This document shows positions 21,303 to 33,485 of a DNA stretch of 64,000 nt, piece after piece (the stretch's first letter is position 1; every line of letters starts with the position of its first letter). Source of the DNA: Colocasia esculenta (lineage: Eukaryota; Streptophyta; Magnoliopsida; Alismatales; Araceae). The stretch lies in the NCBI GenBank assembly GCA_014218235.1, contig CM024755.1:166649941-166713940 (forward strand), given 5' to 3'. The translations under genes were made by a program, and so were the position numbers. The notes below the pieces were generated by a model. That model was not told where the DNA came from, searched no databases, and saw only the letters and a list, made by a program, of their open reading frames with translations.

Positions 21303-24300
21303 ATGTCGGAGAATCGGCCATGGATGTACCGTGGAATAGTGAATGGAGTTGTGACCGAGGAGTTTAAAGACGGAGTTGACAGTTTTATTGAGTTTGCATT
21401 GAGTAATACATCAGTAGCAGTTGATCCGATGGGTAACATCCGATGTCCGTGTTCGGCTTGTAAGAACAGAAAGTGGATATCGACATGGGATGTGCAGCAT
21501 CATTTGTATACGAGAGGATTTGTTGGCCATTATGAGTTATGGTCGTGTCATGGTGAGTTGAATATTCAGTCGTCTGCACCAGCTAATTACTTTGCCTCCA
21601 CAAGTACGTACGTAGACATGGTTGTCGATGCTGCTGGTCCGGAGTTCAATATTCATGAAGATCAAACAAATGAAGAAGTGCTGAATGATACAGCTCAGAG
21701 ATTTTATCAGTTACTTCGAGATGCTGATGAGCCATTATGGGATGGTTGTGAGAAGCATACACGGTTGTCTGCAGTGTCGCAGCTATTGAATTTGAAATCT
21801 GAATTTCATATGAGCGAGAGTTGTTTTGACCGGCTTCTCTTACTGGTCAAGAGCATGATTCCTCAATCAGAGAGGTTACCTGCTGACTTTTACCGTGCGA
21901 AGAAGATGGTGAATGATTTGGGGCTTGGTTTTATGAAAATTGATGCATGTCCGAATCACTGTATGCTGTACTACAAAGAGGATGCAGATAAGACATCATG
22001 CTGTATTTGTAAGCATGATAGGTTCAAGCCCAAGAGAGGGGACAAGTCAAAGCAGAAGGATGTTCCGTATAAGTCATTGCGGTACTTTCCTATCACACCC
22101 AGATTGCAGCGATTGTTCATGTCCTCGAGGACAGCTGGACATATGACATGGCATGCGGAAAGAGTCCGTCACGACGAAGGTGAAATGAGTCATCCTGCCG
22201 ATGGTGAAGCTTGGGCTCATTTTAGCCGTACTCATCCTTACTTCTCAAGGGATCGACGCAACGTACGACTTGGTTTATGCACAGATGGTTTCAATCCTTT
22301 CGGAGGCTCGGTGGCATCTTACTCATGTTGGCCAGTATTCTTAACACCGTATAACCTTCCGCCAGGCATGTGCATGAAGCGTGAGAATCTGTTCCTTTCA
22401 TTGCTTATTCCGGGTCCAAAAAGTCTAGGAAAGAATATAGACATATATCTCAGACCGTTGATTGATGAGATGAAATTGTTATGGTCAGATGGTGTGCAGT
22501 CTTATGATGCATCCAGAAAACAGAATTTCAATCTGAAGGCTGCAATAATGTGGACAATAAGTGACTTTCCAGCCTACGGCATGTTATCTGGCTGGAGCAC
22601 ACATGGGAGGTTGGCATGTCCTTATTGCATGGAGGATTCTAAATCATTTGTGTTGAAATCTGGGGGAAAATCTTGTTGGTTCGATTGTCATCGGCGGTTT
22701 CTACCCAGTGACCATCCTTTCCGAAAGCAAAAGGATTCTTTTATTAAAAATACAACTGTGATGGAGGAGGTAGATATGGAACAGGTGTCTGGTGGAAATA
22801 TGGCGAGGCGGGTCCAGAACTTACCGACTGTAACACAACTGGCTGGTAGTACCCGACAAATCCATGGCTTTGGGAAGGATCACAATTGGGTGAAGCAAAG
22901 CATTTTTTGGGAATTGCCTTATTGGTCAACACTTTTGATACGTCATAACCTAGACGTCATGCATATAGAGAAGAATGTTTTTGATAATGTGTTCAACACA
23001 GTTATGGACGTCAAAGGTAAAACGAAGGATAACGTCAAGGCACGGGTCGATTTGAAAGTACTTTGCAAACGTCAGAACTAGAGCTACAGCATGTTCAAGG
23101 AAAAGTGGTACAACCTAAAGCTGCATATGTGCTTGGGGCCAGACAGATTAAGGAAGTGTTGTAATGGTTAAAGCAATTGAGATTTCCGGATGGATATGTC
23201 TCGAATATTGCGTGTTGTGTAAATGTCAACGAGGGAAAAATATACGGAATGAAGAGTCATGACTGCCATGTTTTCATGCAAAGACTGATGCCCCTTGCTT
23301 TTCGTGAGTTGTTGCCGAAACAAATATGGGGAGCAATGACTGAGCTGAGTCAATTCTTCAGGATTTTATCTGCATCAGAACTCAAAATTCATGACTTGCA
23401 AAATATAGAGCAAAATATAATTTAGACAGTCTGCAAATTAGAGAAGATATTTCCTCCAGCATTCTTTGATTCAATGGAGCACCTGATCATCCATTTACCA
23501 TATGAGGCAAGGGTCGGAGGACCAGTACAATTTCGATGGATGTATCTGTTTGAGAGGTATATTTCTACATCTCAATTTATTGTCATTACGACGATCTTTT
23601 ATATTACTTATGTATGCATTTGAATTATTGTCGTAGGTGCATGCACGATCTTAAGATGAAAGTCCGTAACAAAGCACAAGTTGAGGGCTCCATTACTCAG
23701 GCATACCTCATTGAGGAGATATCGAACTTCTGTTCGATGTACTTTGACACGGAAATACGAACCCGACGCACTCAACCTCCACGTAATGATGATGGTGGAG
23801 ATTCCGAGGTGTCAGACCGACTCTCTGTATTCAAGTGTGCCGGACGGGCGTTCGGATCTTCATCTACTCGTGCACTCCAAGACAGAGAGTTGGTAGCTGC
23901 GGAGATCTACGTGTTCATGAATTGCGAAGAACTAGACCCTTACATTCAGTAAGCTCTCCACGCTTATTCGTCATCATTTGCGTGCATTACTGCAGAACCT
24001 AACGGTTGTGTGACATTTACATTGCAGAGAGTTTGACTCGGTCATATTGCGACAGAATCCACGTCTAACTGACGTGCAGGTTGAAAAGGAACGGGAGAAG
24101 TCTTTTCCTAGTTGGTTAAGATCTCGAGTATGTGTCTAATTATTTTGAAACATAAGTGTTATGTTTTTATGAAGACTGAGTTGAAGTCATTTATTCAATG
24201 TTTGTCTATTTATCTCATAATAGGTTGAACAAGGCTTCATTCCCGATTCTAGAGTACAACAGATTAGTTTTGGCCCCTCGAAGATTGTACGTGTCTATCC

Positions 24301-24988
24301 AGGCTACATTGTGAATGGATACAGATTTCACACGAGAGATTATGGACGGAATAAGTCTACGATGAACAGCGGTGTATGTGTGAAGGGAAGTGCCTATAAT
24401 GAAAATGAAATTGACTATTATGGCATTCTCGAAGAAGTCATTGAACTGCAATTTTTGGGACAAGACAACAATGTATTTCTGTTCAAGTGTCATTGGTTTG
24501 ACCCGACATCTATTCGTCATGACACAACATATGGATTAATCGATGTGAAGCATAAGTCCAAATTGAGTACATATGAGCCATTCATCCTGGCGGCACAAGC
24601 CCAACAAGTTTATTATTCAAATTATACATCCCTCAAATTAAGAGATTGGTGGGCTGCATGTAGAGTGAAATCAAGACTATTCCCTGAGTATGAGCTTCTC
24701 CCGACTGATGATGAGCTCGAAGGTGTTAATGACAACTTTTTCCAATCAGATCGGAGTGACGCACGAGAGTTGGCAGCTTCTACGCAGTACAATGTTCATG
24801 ATATAAATGAAACAATTTCCTTACATAAGGATAACGAACAAGAAGAAGTTGACCCAAATGTCGCTGAGCGGGAGGTGGAGTCTGATGTGGAGGAAGACTC
24901 CCAAGATGATGAGGATGAATTCCAGGATGATGATGAAGATGATGCTGAATTAAACATGTCTTCAGCATCTGATGATGAATATAGATAA
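21303..24988 (+). pseudogene. TNPD-type CACTA transposase gene, decayed
   Basis: This is the catalytic transposase of the En/Spm superfamily. The start codon is at 21303. Domains in order: transposase-associated domain (MYRGIVNGVVTEEF..., CPCSACKN), a Transposase_21-type core (KKMVNDLGLGFMKIDACPNHCMLYYK; VRLGLCTDGFNPFG; WSTHGRLACPYCM; LDVMHIEKNVFDN), then DUF4218-like (MHDLKMKVRNKAQVEGSI) and DUF4216-like (FKCHWFDP, ~24483) parts. Exons fit 21303-23556, 23637-23948, 24029-24127 and 24224-24988, with GT-AG introns. A 1-base loss near 23070 shifts the frame (0 to 2), and stops follow at 23163 and 23423. An acidic tail (EDSQDDEDEFQDDDED) ends the protein. The lesions make it non-functional, unlike its neighbour at 25105. 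Confidence 0.88.
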
Positions 24989-25104
24989 TATACTGCATAT
25001 TTTGTAAGAAATTGGTGTTGTTGTTCATTACATGTTCATAATAAATTGCTACTTCAAATTGAGTGCTGATGACTTGCTATATCTTTATTTGTATCAATAG
25101 AGAT

Positions 25105-28100
25105 ATGGTACGTGGAGGACGCAGTCGGAGGGTTGCCACGTCCGTTGGCAGAGGGACTGCCTCCGCGTCCACGTCTGCCTCCAGGTCCGCGACAGGTATA
25201 TGCATATGTACACAAAAAACCATATGGGTATTATTGTTGTTTATTTGAAATTCATAATTTCTAATGTGTATGAAATTTTGCAGGGACTGCCTCCCCGTCC
25301 ACGCCCGTCGTCCCAACGACAGGTAATTTTCTACATTGTTGTTTAATTGAAATTCATAATTTCTAATGTGTATGAAATTTTGCAGGGACTGCCTCTCCGT
25401 CCACGCCCGTCGTCCCAGCGACAGGTAAATTTCTATATTCTTGTTTAATTGAAATTCATAATTTCTAATGTGTATGAAATTTTGCAGGGACTGCCTCTCC
25501 GTCCACGCCTGTCGTCCCAGCGACAGGTAAATTTCTATATTCTTGTTTAATTGAAATTCATAATTTCTAATTCGTATGAAATTTTGCAGGGACTGCCTCC
25601 CCGTCCACGCCACCTTCGTCTTCTTCCTCATCACAAGGTAAACATATGTTTCAATAGATTAGTATGTTTGGTCTCTTGCAATTTATACAATAAAAGTGTC
25701 CTAAATTGTTTTCAACAGAGGTGGAGAGCCAGCATCCAGCAGTTGAGGAGGGGCCTCAGCTACCAGGACGACAACCATGCTGGATCTCAGGGTAAAGTTC
25801 ATCATCTCAGTGTTACTATATTTGTTATTTAGGATATACATTTCATGTAGAAAATTAATGTGGAATTGCAGGGGGAAGATAGATCCCAGTCCTGCTTCCC
25901 GCTATATTACGACGCTGGTCCACGCACATATTCCTGGACCAGTGGATGCATGGAGAGACTTCCCGGTGCCAGTCCGGGATTTATTATTTGACATGTTTAC
26001 GGTATTTTTATTTTTTAGAAGAGTTGAAGTCATTTATTCAATTATTATTAATTTAGGTTTATTGCAGAACGTTGATTAATTTTATTTCTTTACAGCGGAG
26101 GTTCGCGTTCACGAGACCCGAGGATCTCCCTCGGGCTCGAGCCGTCTGGGAGATTACGGCCCAGACTAATTTAAGAAAGTCGATGTGGGAGATCCGGGAC
26201 AAGGCAATGAAGACCACAGGCAACCGGGATCCTATGGCTTGGGTGGATTACGGCCCTGTTTGGCTGCGGAGGGACTATTGGGAGTCCCTTTGCGCGCGTT
26301 GGGCTGCTGGACCATGGCAGCAGCGGTCACAGGCGGCAATACGCAACAGAGCAACTCAACCGGAGAAGAATGTGCATACTAGTGGATCCGTATCTTATGC
26401 GACCCACAGTCAAAAATTGGTAAGTATTTTATTGTTCGATTCATATATACATATGGATTATTATTGTGAAACTAACTAATTTTGTTGAATTTTAAGCATC
26501 ACGACCTGGAGCGTGCCCCTACTTTCCGCGAGTTATTTGACCGGACTCATAAGCGGAAGGGGACGGATGACTATGTTACCGACAGTGCCCGCACGATTGC
26601 TGTAAGTCAAGCTTTAAATTATGAATTCAATTATGATATTAAAGTAATTTGTTTTCAATAATTTAATTTTAAATTATTTTACAGGAGACGTACGACAGGA
26701 CGATGGCGGAGCGCTACACAGAGGGCACTCCCCAGCCAGATTTGGATGCGGACGCTTGGGTCGAGGCAGCGGGAGTGCCGAGGAAGGGTCGAGTGTACGG
26801 CTTTGGGGACAGCCTGGATACTCATCGAGTGTTGTCCTCATATGCCAGTTCGATCGCTCCTCCGGCACACACGAGTTCATCTTCTGCGCCGCCCGTCAGT
26901 GGTGGAGAGGAGATTAGAGGCATCATTCGGGAGGAGCTACGTACAGAGCTACAGACGCAGCGGGAAGAGCTACAGACGCAGCGGGTAGAGCTACAGACGC
27001 AGCGGGTCGAGCTACAGACGCAGCGGGTAGAGCTACAGGCGCAGCAGGTAGAGATAGAGACGCAGCGGGTACAGCTACAGACGCAGTTCAGCGATATGCT
27101 TCAGCAGTTCATCTCAATAATGCAGGGAGTATGCCCCACACAGCCAGCAACTCAGGTCAGTATTAGTATTAATTTCCTATACTTAGGATTGGGTTGGGCA
27201 TTCAAAGGACGGATCTAAAAACACCCAAGTATATATAAAAGGTTAAAACACACAACCCGGGGGTCCAAAATCCCAAATTGGGATCGGATCGGCGTGCCGT
27301 TTTCTCCGACACGACCGGGTGGGTTAAAGTGACGTGTAGAAACTGACGGAATCCAATTTGGATCTCCGGATTGGGTTGGGCATTCAATTGACGGATCTAA
27401 AAACAGGCAAGTATATATAAAAGGTTAAAACACACAACCCGGGGGTCCAAAATCCCAAATAGGGATCAGATCGGCGTGACGTTTTCTCCGACACGACCGG
27501 GTGGGTTAAAGTGACGTGTAGAAACTGACGGAATCCAATTTGGATCCCTGGATTGGGTTGGGCATTCAATTGACGGATCTAAAAACACCCAAGTATATAT
27601 AAAAGGTTAAAACACACAACCCGAGGGTCCAAAATCCCAAATAGGGATCGGATCGGCGTGCTGTTTTCTCCGACACGACCGGGTGGGTTAAAGTGACGTG
27701 TAGAAACTGACGGAATCCAATTTGGATCCCCGGATTGGGTTGGGCATTCAAAGGACGGATCTAAAAACACGGCCAAGCATATATAAATGGTCAAAACACG
27801 CAACCCGGGGGTCCAAAATCCCAAATAGGGATCGGATCGGCGTGCCGTTTTCTTCGACACGACCAGGTGGGTTAAAGTGACGTGTGGGAACTGACGGAAT
27901 CCAATTTGGATCTCCGGATTGGGTTGGGCATTCAAAGGACGGATCTAAAAACACCCAAGTATATATAAAGCGTCAAAACACACAACCCGGGGGTCCAAAA
28001 TCCCAAATAGGGATCGGATCGACGTGCCGTTTTCTCCGACACGACCGGGTGGGTTAAAGTGACGTGTAGAAACTGACGGAATCCAATTTGGATCCCCGGA

Positions 28101-30528
28101 TTGGGTTGGGCATTCAAAGGACGGATCTAAAAACATGGCCAAGCATATATAAATGGTCAAAACACGCAACCCGGGGGTCCAAAATCCCAAATAGGGATCG
28201 GATCGGCGTGCCGTTTTCTCCGACACGACCAGGTGGGTTAAAGTGACGTGTGGGAACTGACGGAATCCAATTTGGATCTCCGGATTGGGTTGGGCATTCA
28301 AAGGACGGATCTAAAAACACCCAAGTATATATAAAGCGTCAAAACACACAACCCGGGGGTCCAAAATCCCAAATAGGGATCGGATCGACGTGCCGTTTTC
28401 TCCGACACGACCGGGTGGGTTAAAGTGACGTGTAGAAACTGACGGAATCCAATTTGGATCCCCGGATTGGGTTGGGCATTCAAAGGACGGATCTAAAAAC
28501 GCGACCAAGCATATATAAATGGTCAAAACACGCAACCCGGGGGTCCAAAATCCCAAATAGGGATCGGATCGGCGTGCCGTTTTCTCCGACACGACCGGGT
28601 GGGTTAAAGTGACGTGTGGGAACTGACGAAATCCAATTTGGATCTCCGGATTGGGTTGGGCATTCAAAGGACGGATCTAAAAACACCCAAGTATATATAA
28701 AGCGTCAAAACACACAACCCGGGGGTCCAAAATCCCAAATAGGGATCGGATCGACGTGCTGTTTTCTCCGACACGACCGGGTGGGTTAAACTGACGTGTA
28801 GAAACTGACGGAATCCAATTTGGATCCCCGGATTGGGTTGGGCATTCAAAGGACGGATCTAAAAACACGGTCAAGCATATATAAATGGTCAAAACACGCA
28901 ACCCGGGGGTCCAAAATCCCAAATAGGGATCGGATCGGCGTGCCGTTTTCTCCGACACGACCGGGTGGGTTAAAGTGACGTGTAGAAACTGACGGAATCC
29001 AATTTGGATCCCCGGATTGGGTTGGGCATTCAAAGGACGGATCTAAAAACACGGCCAAGCATATATAAATGGTCAAAACACGCAACCCGGGGGTCCAAAA
29101 TCCCAAATAGGGATCGGATCGGCGTCCCGTTTTCTCCGACACGACCGGGTGGGTTAAAATGACGTGTAGAAACTGACGGAATCCAATTTGGATCCCCGGA
29201 TTGGGTTGGGCATTCAAAGGACGGATCGAAAAACACGGCCAAGCATATATAAATGGTCAAAACACGCAACCCAGGGGTCCAAAATCCCAAATAGGGATCG
29301 GATCGGTGTGCCGTTTTCTCCGACACGACCGGGTGCGTTAAAGTGACGTGTGGGAACTGACGAAATCCAATTTGGATCTCTGGATTGGGTTGGGCATTCA
29401 AAGGACGGATCTAAAAACACCCAAGTATATATAAAGCGTCAAAACACACAACCCGGGGGTCCAAAATCCCAAATAGGGATCGGATCGACGTGCCGTTTTC
29501 TCCGACACGACCGGGTGGGTTAAAGTGACGTGTAGAAACTGACGGAATCCAATTTGGATCCCCGGATTGGGTTGGGCATTCAAAGGACCGATCTAAAAAC
29601 ACGGTCAACCATATATAAATGGTCAAAACACGCAACCCGGGGGTCCAAAATCCCAAATAGGGATCAGATCGGCGTGCCGTTTTCTCCGACACGATCGGGT
29701 GGGTTAAAGTGACGTGTGGGAACTGACGGAATCCAATTTGGATCTCCGGATTGGGTTGGGCATTCAAAAGACGGATCTAAAAACACTCAAGTATATATAA
29801 AATGTTAAAACACACAACCCGGGGGTCCAAAATCCCAAATAGGGATCGGATCGACGTGCCGTTTTCTCCGACACGATCGGGTGGGTTAAAGTGACATGTG
29901 GGAACTGACGGAATCCAATTTGGATCCCCGAATTAGGTCGGACGTTCAATTGACGGATCTAAAAAACACCCAAGTATATTTAAAGCGTCAAAACACAACC
30001 CGGAGGTCCAAAATCCCAAATAGGGATCGGATCGACGTGCCGTTTTCTCCGACACGACCGGGTGGGTTAAAGGGACGTGTGGGAACTGACAGAATCCAAT
30101 TTGGATCTCCGGATTGGGTTGGGCATTCAAAGGACGGATCTAAAAACACCCAAGTATATATAAAAAGTTAAAACACACAACTCGATGGTCCAAAATCCCA
30201 AATAGGGATCGGATCGACGTGCCGTTTTCTCCGACACGACCAGGTGGGTTAAAGTGACGTGTAGAAACTGACGGAATCCAATTTGGATCCCCGGATTGGG
30301 TTGGGCATTCAAAGGACGGATCTAAAAACACCCAAGAAAATGATGGATCTAAAAATATTATTGTATTAAGTTTGAGAAATAATCACATGTTTTAAATTTC
30401 ATTTTTGAAAATACTGTATTTCTTTTATTTATTATTAATATTTCTCATTTTAATTTACTTCAATATAGGATCCAGCTCCACACGATGACGAGGCAGGGAC
30501 AGCAGACGATCCAACAGATCTATGTTGA
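25105..30528 (+). CDS. Second CACTA transposase gene (Transposase_24 / TNPA-like), 11 exons, open throughout
   Basis: Exons inferred from GT-AG sites and frame: 25105-25195, 25284-25322, 25386-25424, 25488-25526, 25590-25637, 25719-25791, 25872-26001, 26096-26419, 26497-26601, 26685-27155 and 30469-30528. Their lengths sum to 1,419 bases (472 codons plus stop) with every junction in phase. The middle (DFPVPVRDLLFDMF; RAVWEITAQTNLRKSMWEIR; HHDLERAPTFRELFDRTHKR; DSARTIAETYDRTM) matches the plant Ptta/En/Spm transposase family Transposase_24. The N-terminus is a low-complexity T/S/P region encoded by repeated mini-exons. Exon 10 ends in seven ELQTQRV heptads, a probable coiled coil. The last intron (27156-30468) is filled by a satellite array. 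Likely role: the DNA-binding partner of TNPD at the subterminal repeats, inferred from family and position. Splicing is not proven. Confidence 0.72.
25154..25637 (+). repeat. Tandem exon-intron duplication: 39-bp mini-exons with 63-bp introns
   Basis: Mini-exons start at 25284, 25386, 25488 and 25590, exactly 102 bases apart. Each begins GGACTGCCTC after TTTTGCAG. The first three are 39 bases and end in GACAG before GTAA; the last is 48. The end of exon 1 (25154-25195) is a diverged copy. All are phase 1 at both ends, so each adds the 13-residue unit GTASPSTPVVPAT without changing frame. Confidence 0.9.
26946..27092 (+). repeat. 21-bp tandem repeat coding a heptad coiled coil
   Basis: Seven units of GAGCTACAGACGCAGCGGGT-type sequence start at 26946, 26967, 26988, 27009, 27030, 27051 and 27072. 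Each codes one ELQTQRV heptad, and the last two are diverged. A 7-residue period suits dimerisation by coiled coil. Confidence 0.93.
27186..30336 (+). repeat. 182/184-bp satellite array, 17 full copies, in the last intron of the TNPA-like gene
   Basis: Using GGATTGGGTTGGGCATTC as the register mark, units start at 27186, 27368, 27550, 27732, 27916, 28098, 28282, 28464, 28648, 28830, 29014, 29198, 29382, 29564, 29748, 29930, 30111 and 30293 (partial). Lengths are 181-184. Between 27550 and 29014 a CCAAGTATATATAAA type alternates with a GCCAAGCATATATAAATGG type, giving 366-base dimers. Each unit has a TATATATAAA motif and TCCGACACGACCGGGTGGGT. Minus-strand frames of 61-123 codons recur but have no known relative. 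The array is flanked by unique intron sequence with a 5' splice site at 27156 and a 3' splice site at 30468. Confidence 0.95.
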
Positions 30529-30676
30529 TTTTTGTATTCATTATGCTATATGATTTATATTTATTGTATCTTATGATTTTATGTTCATTGTTAGTAGTTG
30601 TTAAATTTATGAATATTGTAGTAGGTTTGACATTGTAGCAAAGTATTTTTATTTGTTTATTTTAAAAATATATGTG

Positions 30677-31102
30677 TATTTTCCGATGGATTTTTCGACG
30701 GATAAGTTTCCGTCGGAAAGTATAAATTACCGACGGAAAAAGACCGTCGGTAATACCTTCGGAAAGTACTGACAGATTGGCCGACGGATGTGTATCCGTC
30801 GGAACTTAAATTACCGACGGCTAAATACCGTCGGCAAGTCCGTCGGAAAATACTGACGGCTTGGCCGACGGAAAAGTATCCGTCGGAAAAGATAAATTAC
30901 CGACGGTTAAAGACCGTCGGTAATTCGGTCGGCAAATACTGACGCTTTTACTGACGAATAAAATCTGTCGGAGGTTTCGACCGAATTCCGACGGAATTTT
31001 CATCCGTCGGAAAGTTCTGACCAATTATTTCCGACGGAAAGTTTCCGACGAGCGTTGGACGGAAAGCGGTCGGAAGGCGCCTTCTCCAATGGAATACCGA
31101 CG
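30677..31102 (+). repeat. CACTA right subterminal repeats (terminus lost)
   Basis: More than twenty CCGACGG/CCGTCGG copies in both orientations mirror the left side. The array is cut at 31102, where LTR sequence begins. No CTTGTGGTG terminus is present. Confidence 0.9.
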
Positions 31103-32966
31103 GATTTCGAACCGCCGTTATGTGGCTGTCGCTGCATGCGCGCTGGGTGGCACATGCAGGGTGGCGGGAAGCTTTAATTGCGTCGGCTACATCGGACGCG
31201 ATTCGAATCGCGTCCGGTATGTGTGACGTGATTCGATTGAGTGATGTTAAGAGTGTATCTTTCTCTGACCAAACAGTGCAGTTGCACTGCTCGGCTGGGG
31301 AAGATGTTGCTGTGGCTGTGAAGGAATTCTTGGCGTTTTGGGGGTAATTGGAGTCCGTTTGGCGAGGTTTCAGTGTGTGGGCGAGCGTGGGAGCGTGAGG
31401 AATCTCGTGGTGGTGTCAGAATCATGCTTCTCACACTGGCAGGGGAACTCTACCATGGTTTCTCCCTTGTTTACATGTAGGTTGGGTTGTGTGATGCATG
31501 TATGAAGTTGCTACATGTGGGAATTGTATTTGCATGATAGTAGGCATGAGTAGGAACCCATCTACACGTTTAATTCCAGTTTATTATGATTATGGGATGG
31601 GGTGGTGTGATTTCCGGATGGATTTTTGGAGTGTGTTTTTGAGTTCAGAAAGGCGTCCAATGCAGGGGACGCGTTCTTATTAACGCGTCGCTTACACCCG
31701 ACATGACTCTGTGTTGAATAGCATCCTGTATGTTGGATGCATTTCCACTATGTAAGGCGGCTTCTGTTCTGGACGCGTTTATGGAAGAGGCCACCCGAGC
31801 TCAGGTGAGCTGTGGCTAGTTTGTCCAGTTTGTGTTCCACATTGCTTGGGTTGTGTCACCAAGGCAATGTAGGGTCTGTATAGGCTGTGTAGACTCGCGT
31901 AATGATTGATATCAAGGTGTCTTGCGTGGATTTGTGTGCATAGCAAGTTAGGTGTTACGCCTTCCGTATTTACCTCTCCAGTCGGTTACCCTAGCACCGG
32001 GTGCTTAGGGCTTGTTTCAGTACGAGAGTACCGTCAAGGTTTGTGTCGTCTTCCTGGACACCCTCACTTCTGTGTTTGAGTAGTATGTCTGGCTAAGGGA
32101 AAGACGACAAGGGACAACGGCTCGTGTTTGTGGGTGTGCGGCCGTTTGTAGCGCGCTCTTGGTTGAGGGACAGACACCGGTAGACATACTGGTCCTCAGC
32201 TAGTCTTGTTCTAATGCCTCCCTTTAGGGTTCTCAGCCGGAGCCCCTAAAGCTGTCATGCTTGGTCCTGCGGCAGTGATGCTTGTAGGTGTGGTGTGGTT
32301 AGTCTCCACGGTCCTTGTTTGTTGAGGTGGAGCGGCAGTTGGACCCTTCGTCCGTGGCTGCGAGACTGAGAGGTGTACTTGTGTGGTTTGTCCGGGTTTG
32401 TAGCTGATGTCGCGAACCAGTTCTCGAGACTCGTGTTCGGCGTACCCTTCCTTTAGCTTGTACACTTGTCCTGTGTTGCCAGTTATTTATTTATTCGTAC
32501 TTTGGGTATCATGTTTAGTTGATTACATGTTTTACAGTTTTAATATTAATTGTGTTTCTCGGTTTGGGAGAGTTACCCTACTGAGCCAATGACTTGTGAG
32601 GCTCACCCCTTTTTCTTTCAGGTGAGGGAGAGCAGGAGGCTTCTCGTCCCTCCAGTAGTTCGGACCAGCCTCATAGCAGAGTCAGGCCGTCACCACCAGC
32701 AGAGTAAAGTTCTTACTTGTGGAGCCTTGGGGGTTTGTCCCAGGCTGTGTTATATATATATGTTGATTATATAAGGAACCTGGCATGTACTTTTCTTATG
32801 GTCATATAGAAGCTATGTATCTTGTGTATGCTTAATGTGGTTCTTTTGTATTTTCACGGACATATGAGTTTGATATCCCTTGCGAGGCTTCGGCCCGATC
32901 GCGGAAGACGGAGTCGTGTCGAGCTCGTTATAGTGTTAACGGGTTTGAACGGCATGGTCCATTACA
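31103..32966 (+). repeat. Tekay-like 3' LTR, right part, overlapping the left part by 1,184 bp
   Basis: It begins at an LTR position equal to 16823, not 18007, so 1,184 bases occur on both sides of the CACTA element. It then runs to the LTR end ATTACA at 32966. Substitutions are scattered and each copy has private changes relative to the 5' LTR. Confidence 0.92.
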
Positions 32967-33451
32967 CGTGCCCATTAGGTTCCATCGCGTCCTTCTTTGT
33001 TTATAGGGATGGCGAGTGGAATGATTTCACCTTTCGCGTTAGACTCGACATCGATTCATTTCGCCTCCCGAGCTATTTCAATTTTTGAGGAGGTGAAGAA
33101 TGTTTTGAGCAGACTCTATCGACCCCTTGCGATTATATATATACTGCCTTTAGGTCATCAATTATTAGCTTAAGGATGTTATTTGTTTTATTTGTCACCC
33201 ATTCAACAGGTTATTATTTTGTGCACTGACATGTGAATCTCATCCAGTAGCAATGTTTATGTTTCTTAAATATTTTTATATTATTTTTCATATAATTATT
33301 TATCACTCTTAATATTATGAGTGATAAATATCGAATTAAATTTGACAAATGACTTCAACGTACATAAGTTATTTGTTTTTTTTAGTTGTCTATTTATTAT
33401 TTTTAATATTAATGGTAGCAAATAATTTATGCATTGTGAATATAAATATGC

Positions 33452-33485
<34 letters not shown>

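Noticed and set aside
27202..30331. A ladder of minus-strand ORFs of 61-123 codons starting MNAQPNP
   Set aside because: They are one satellite monomer read repeatedly. The frame survives because 366-base dimers are a multiple of three; no start context or relative supports a gene.
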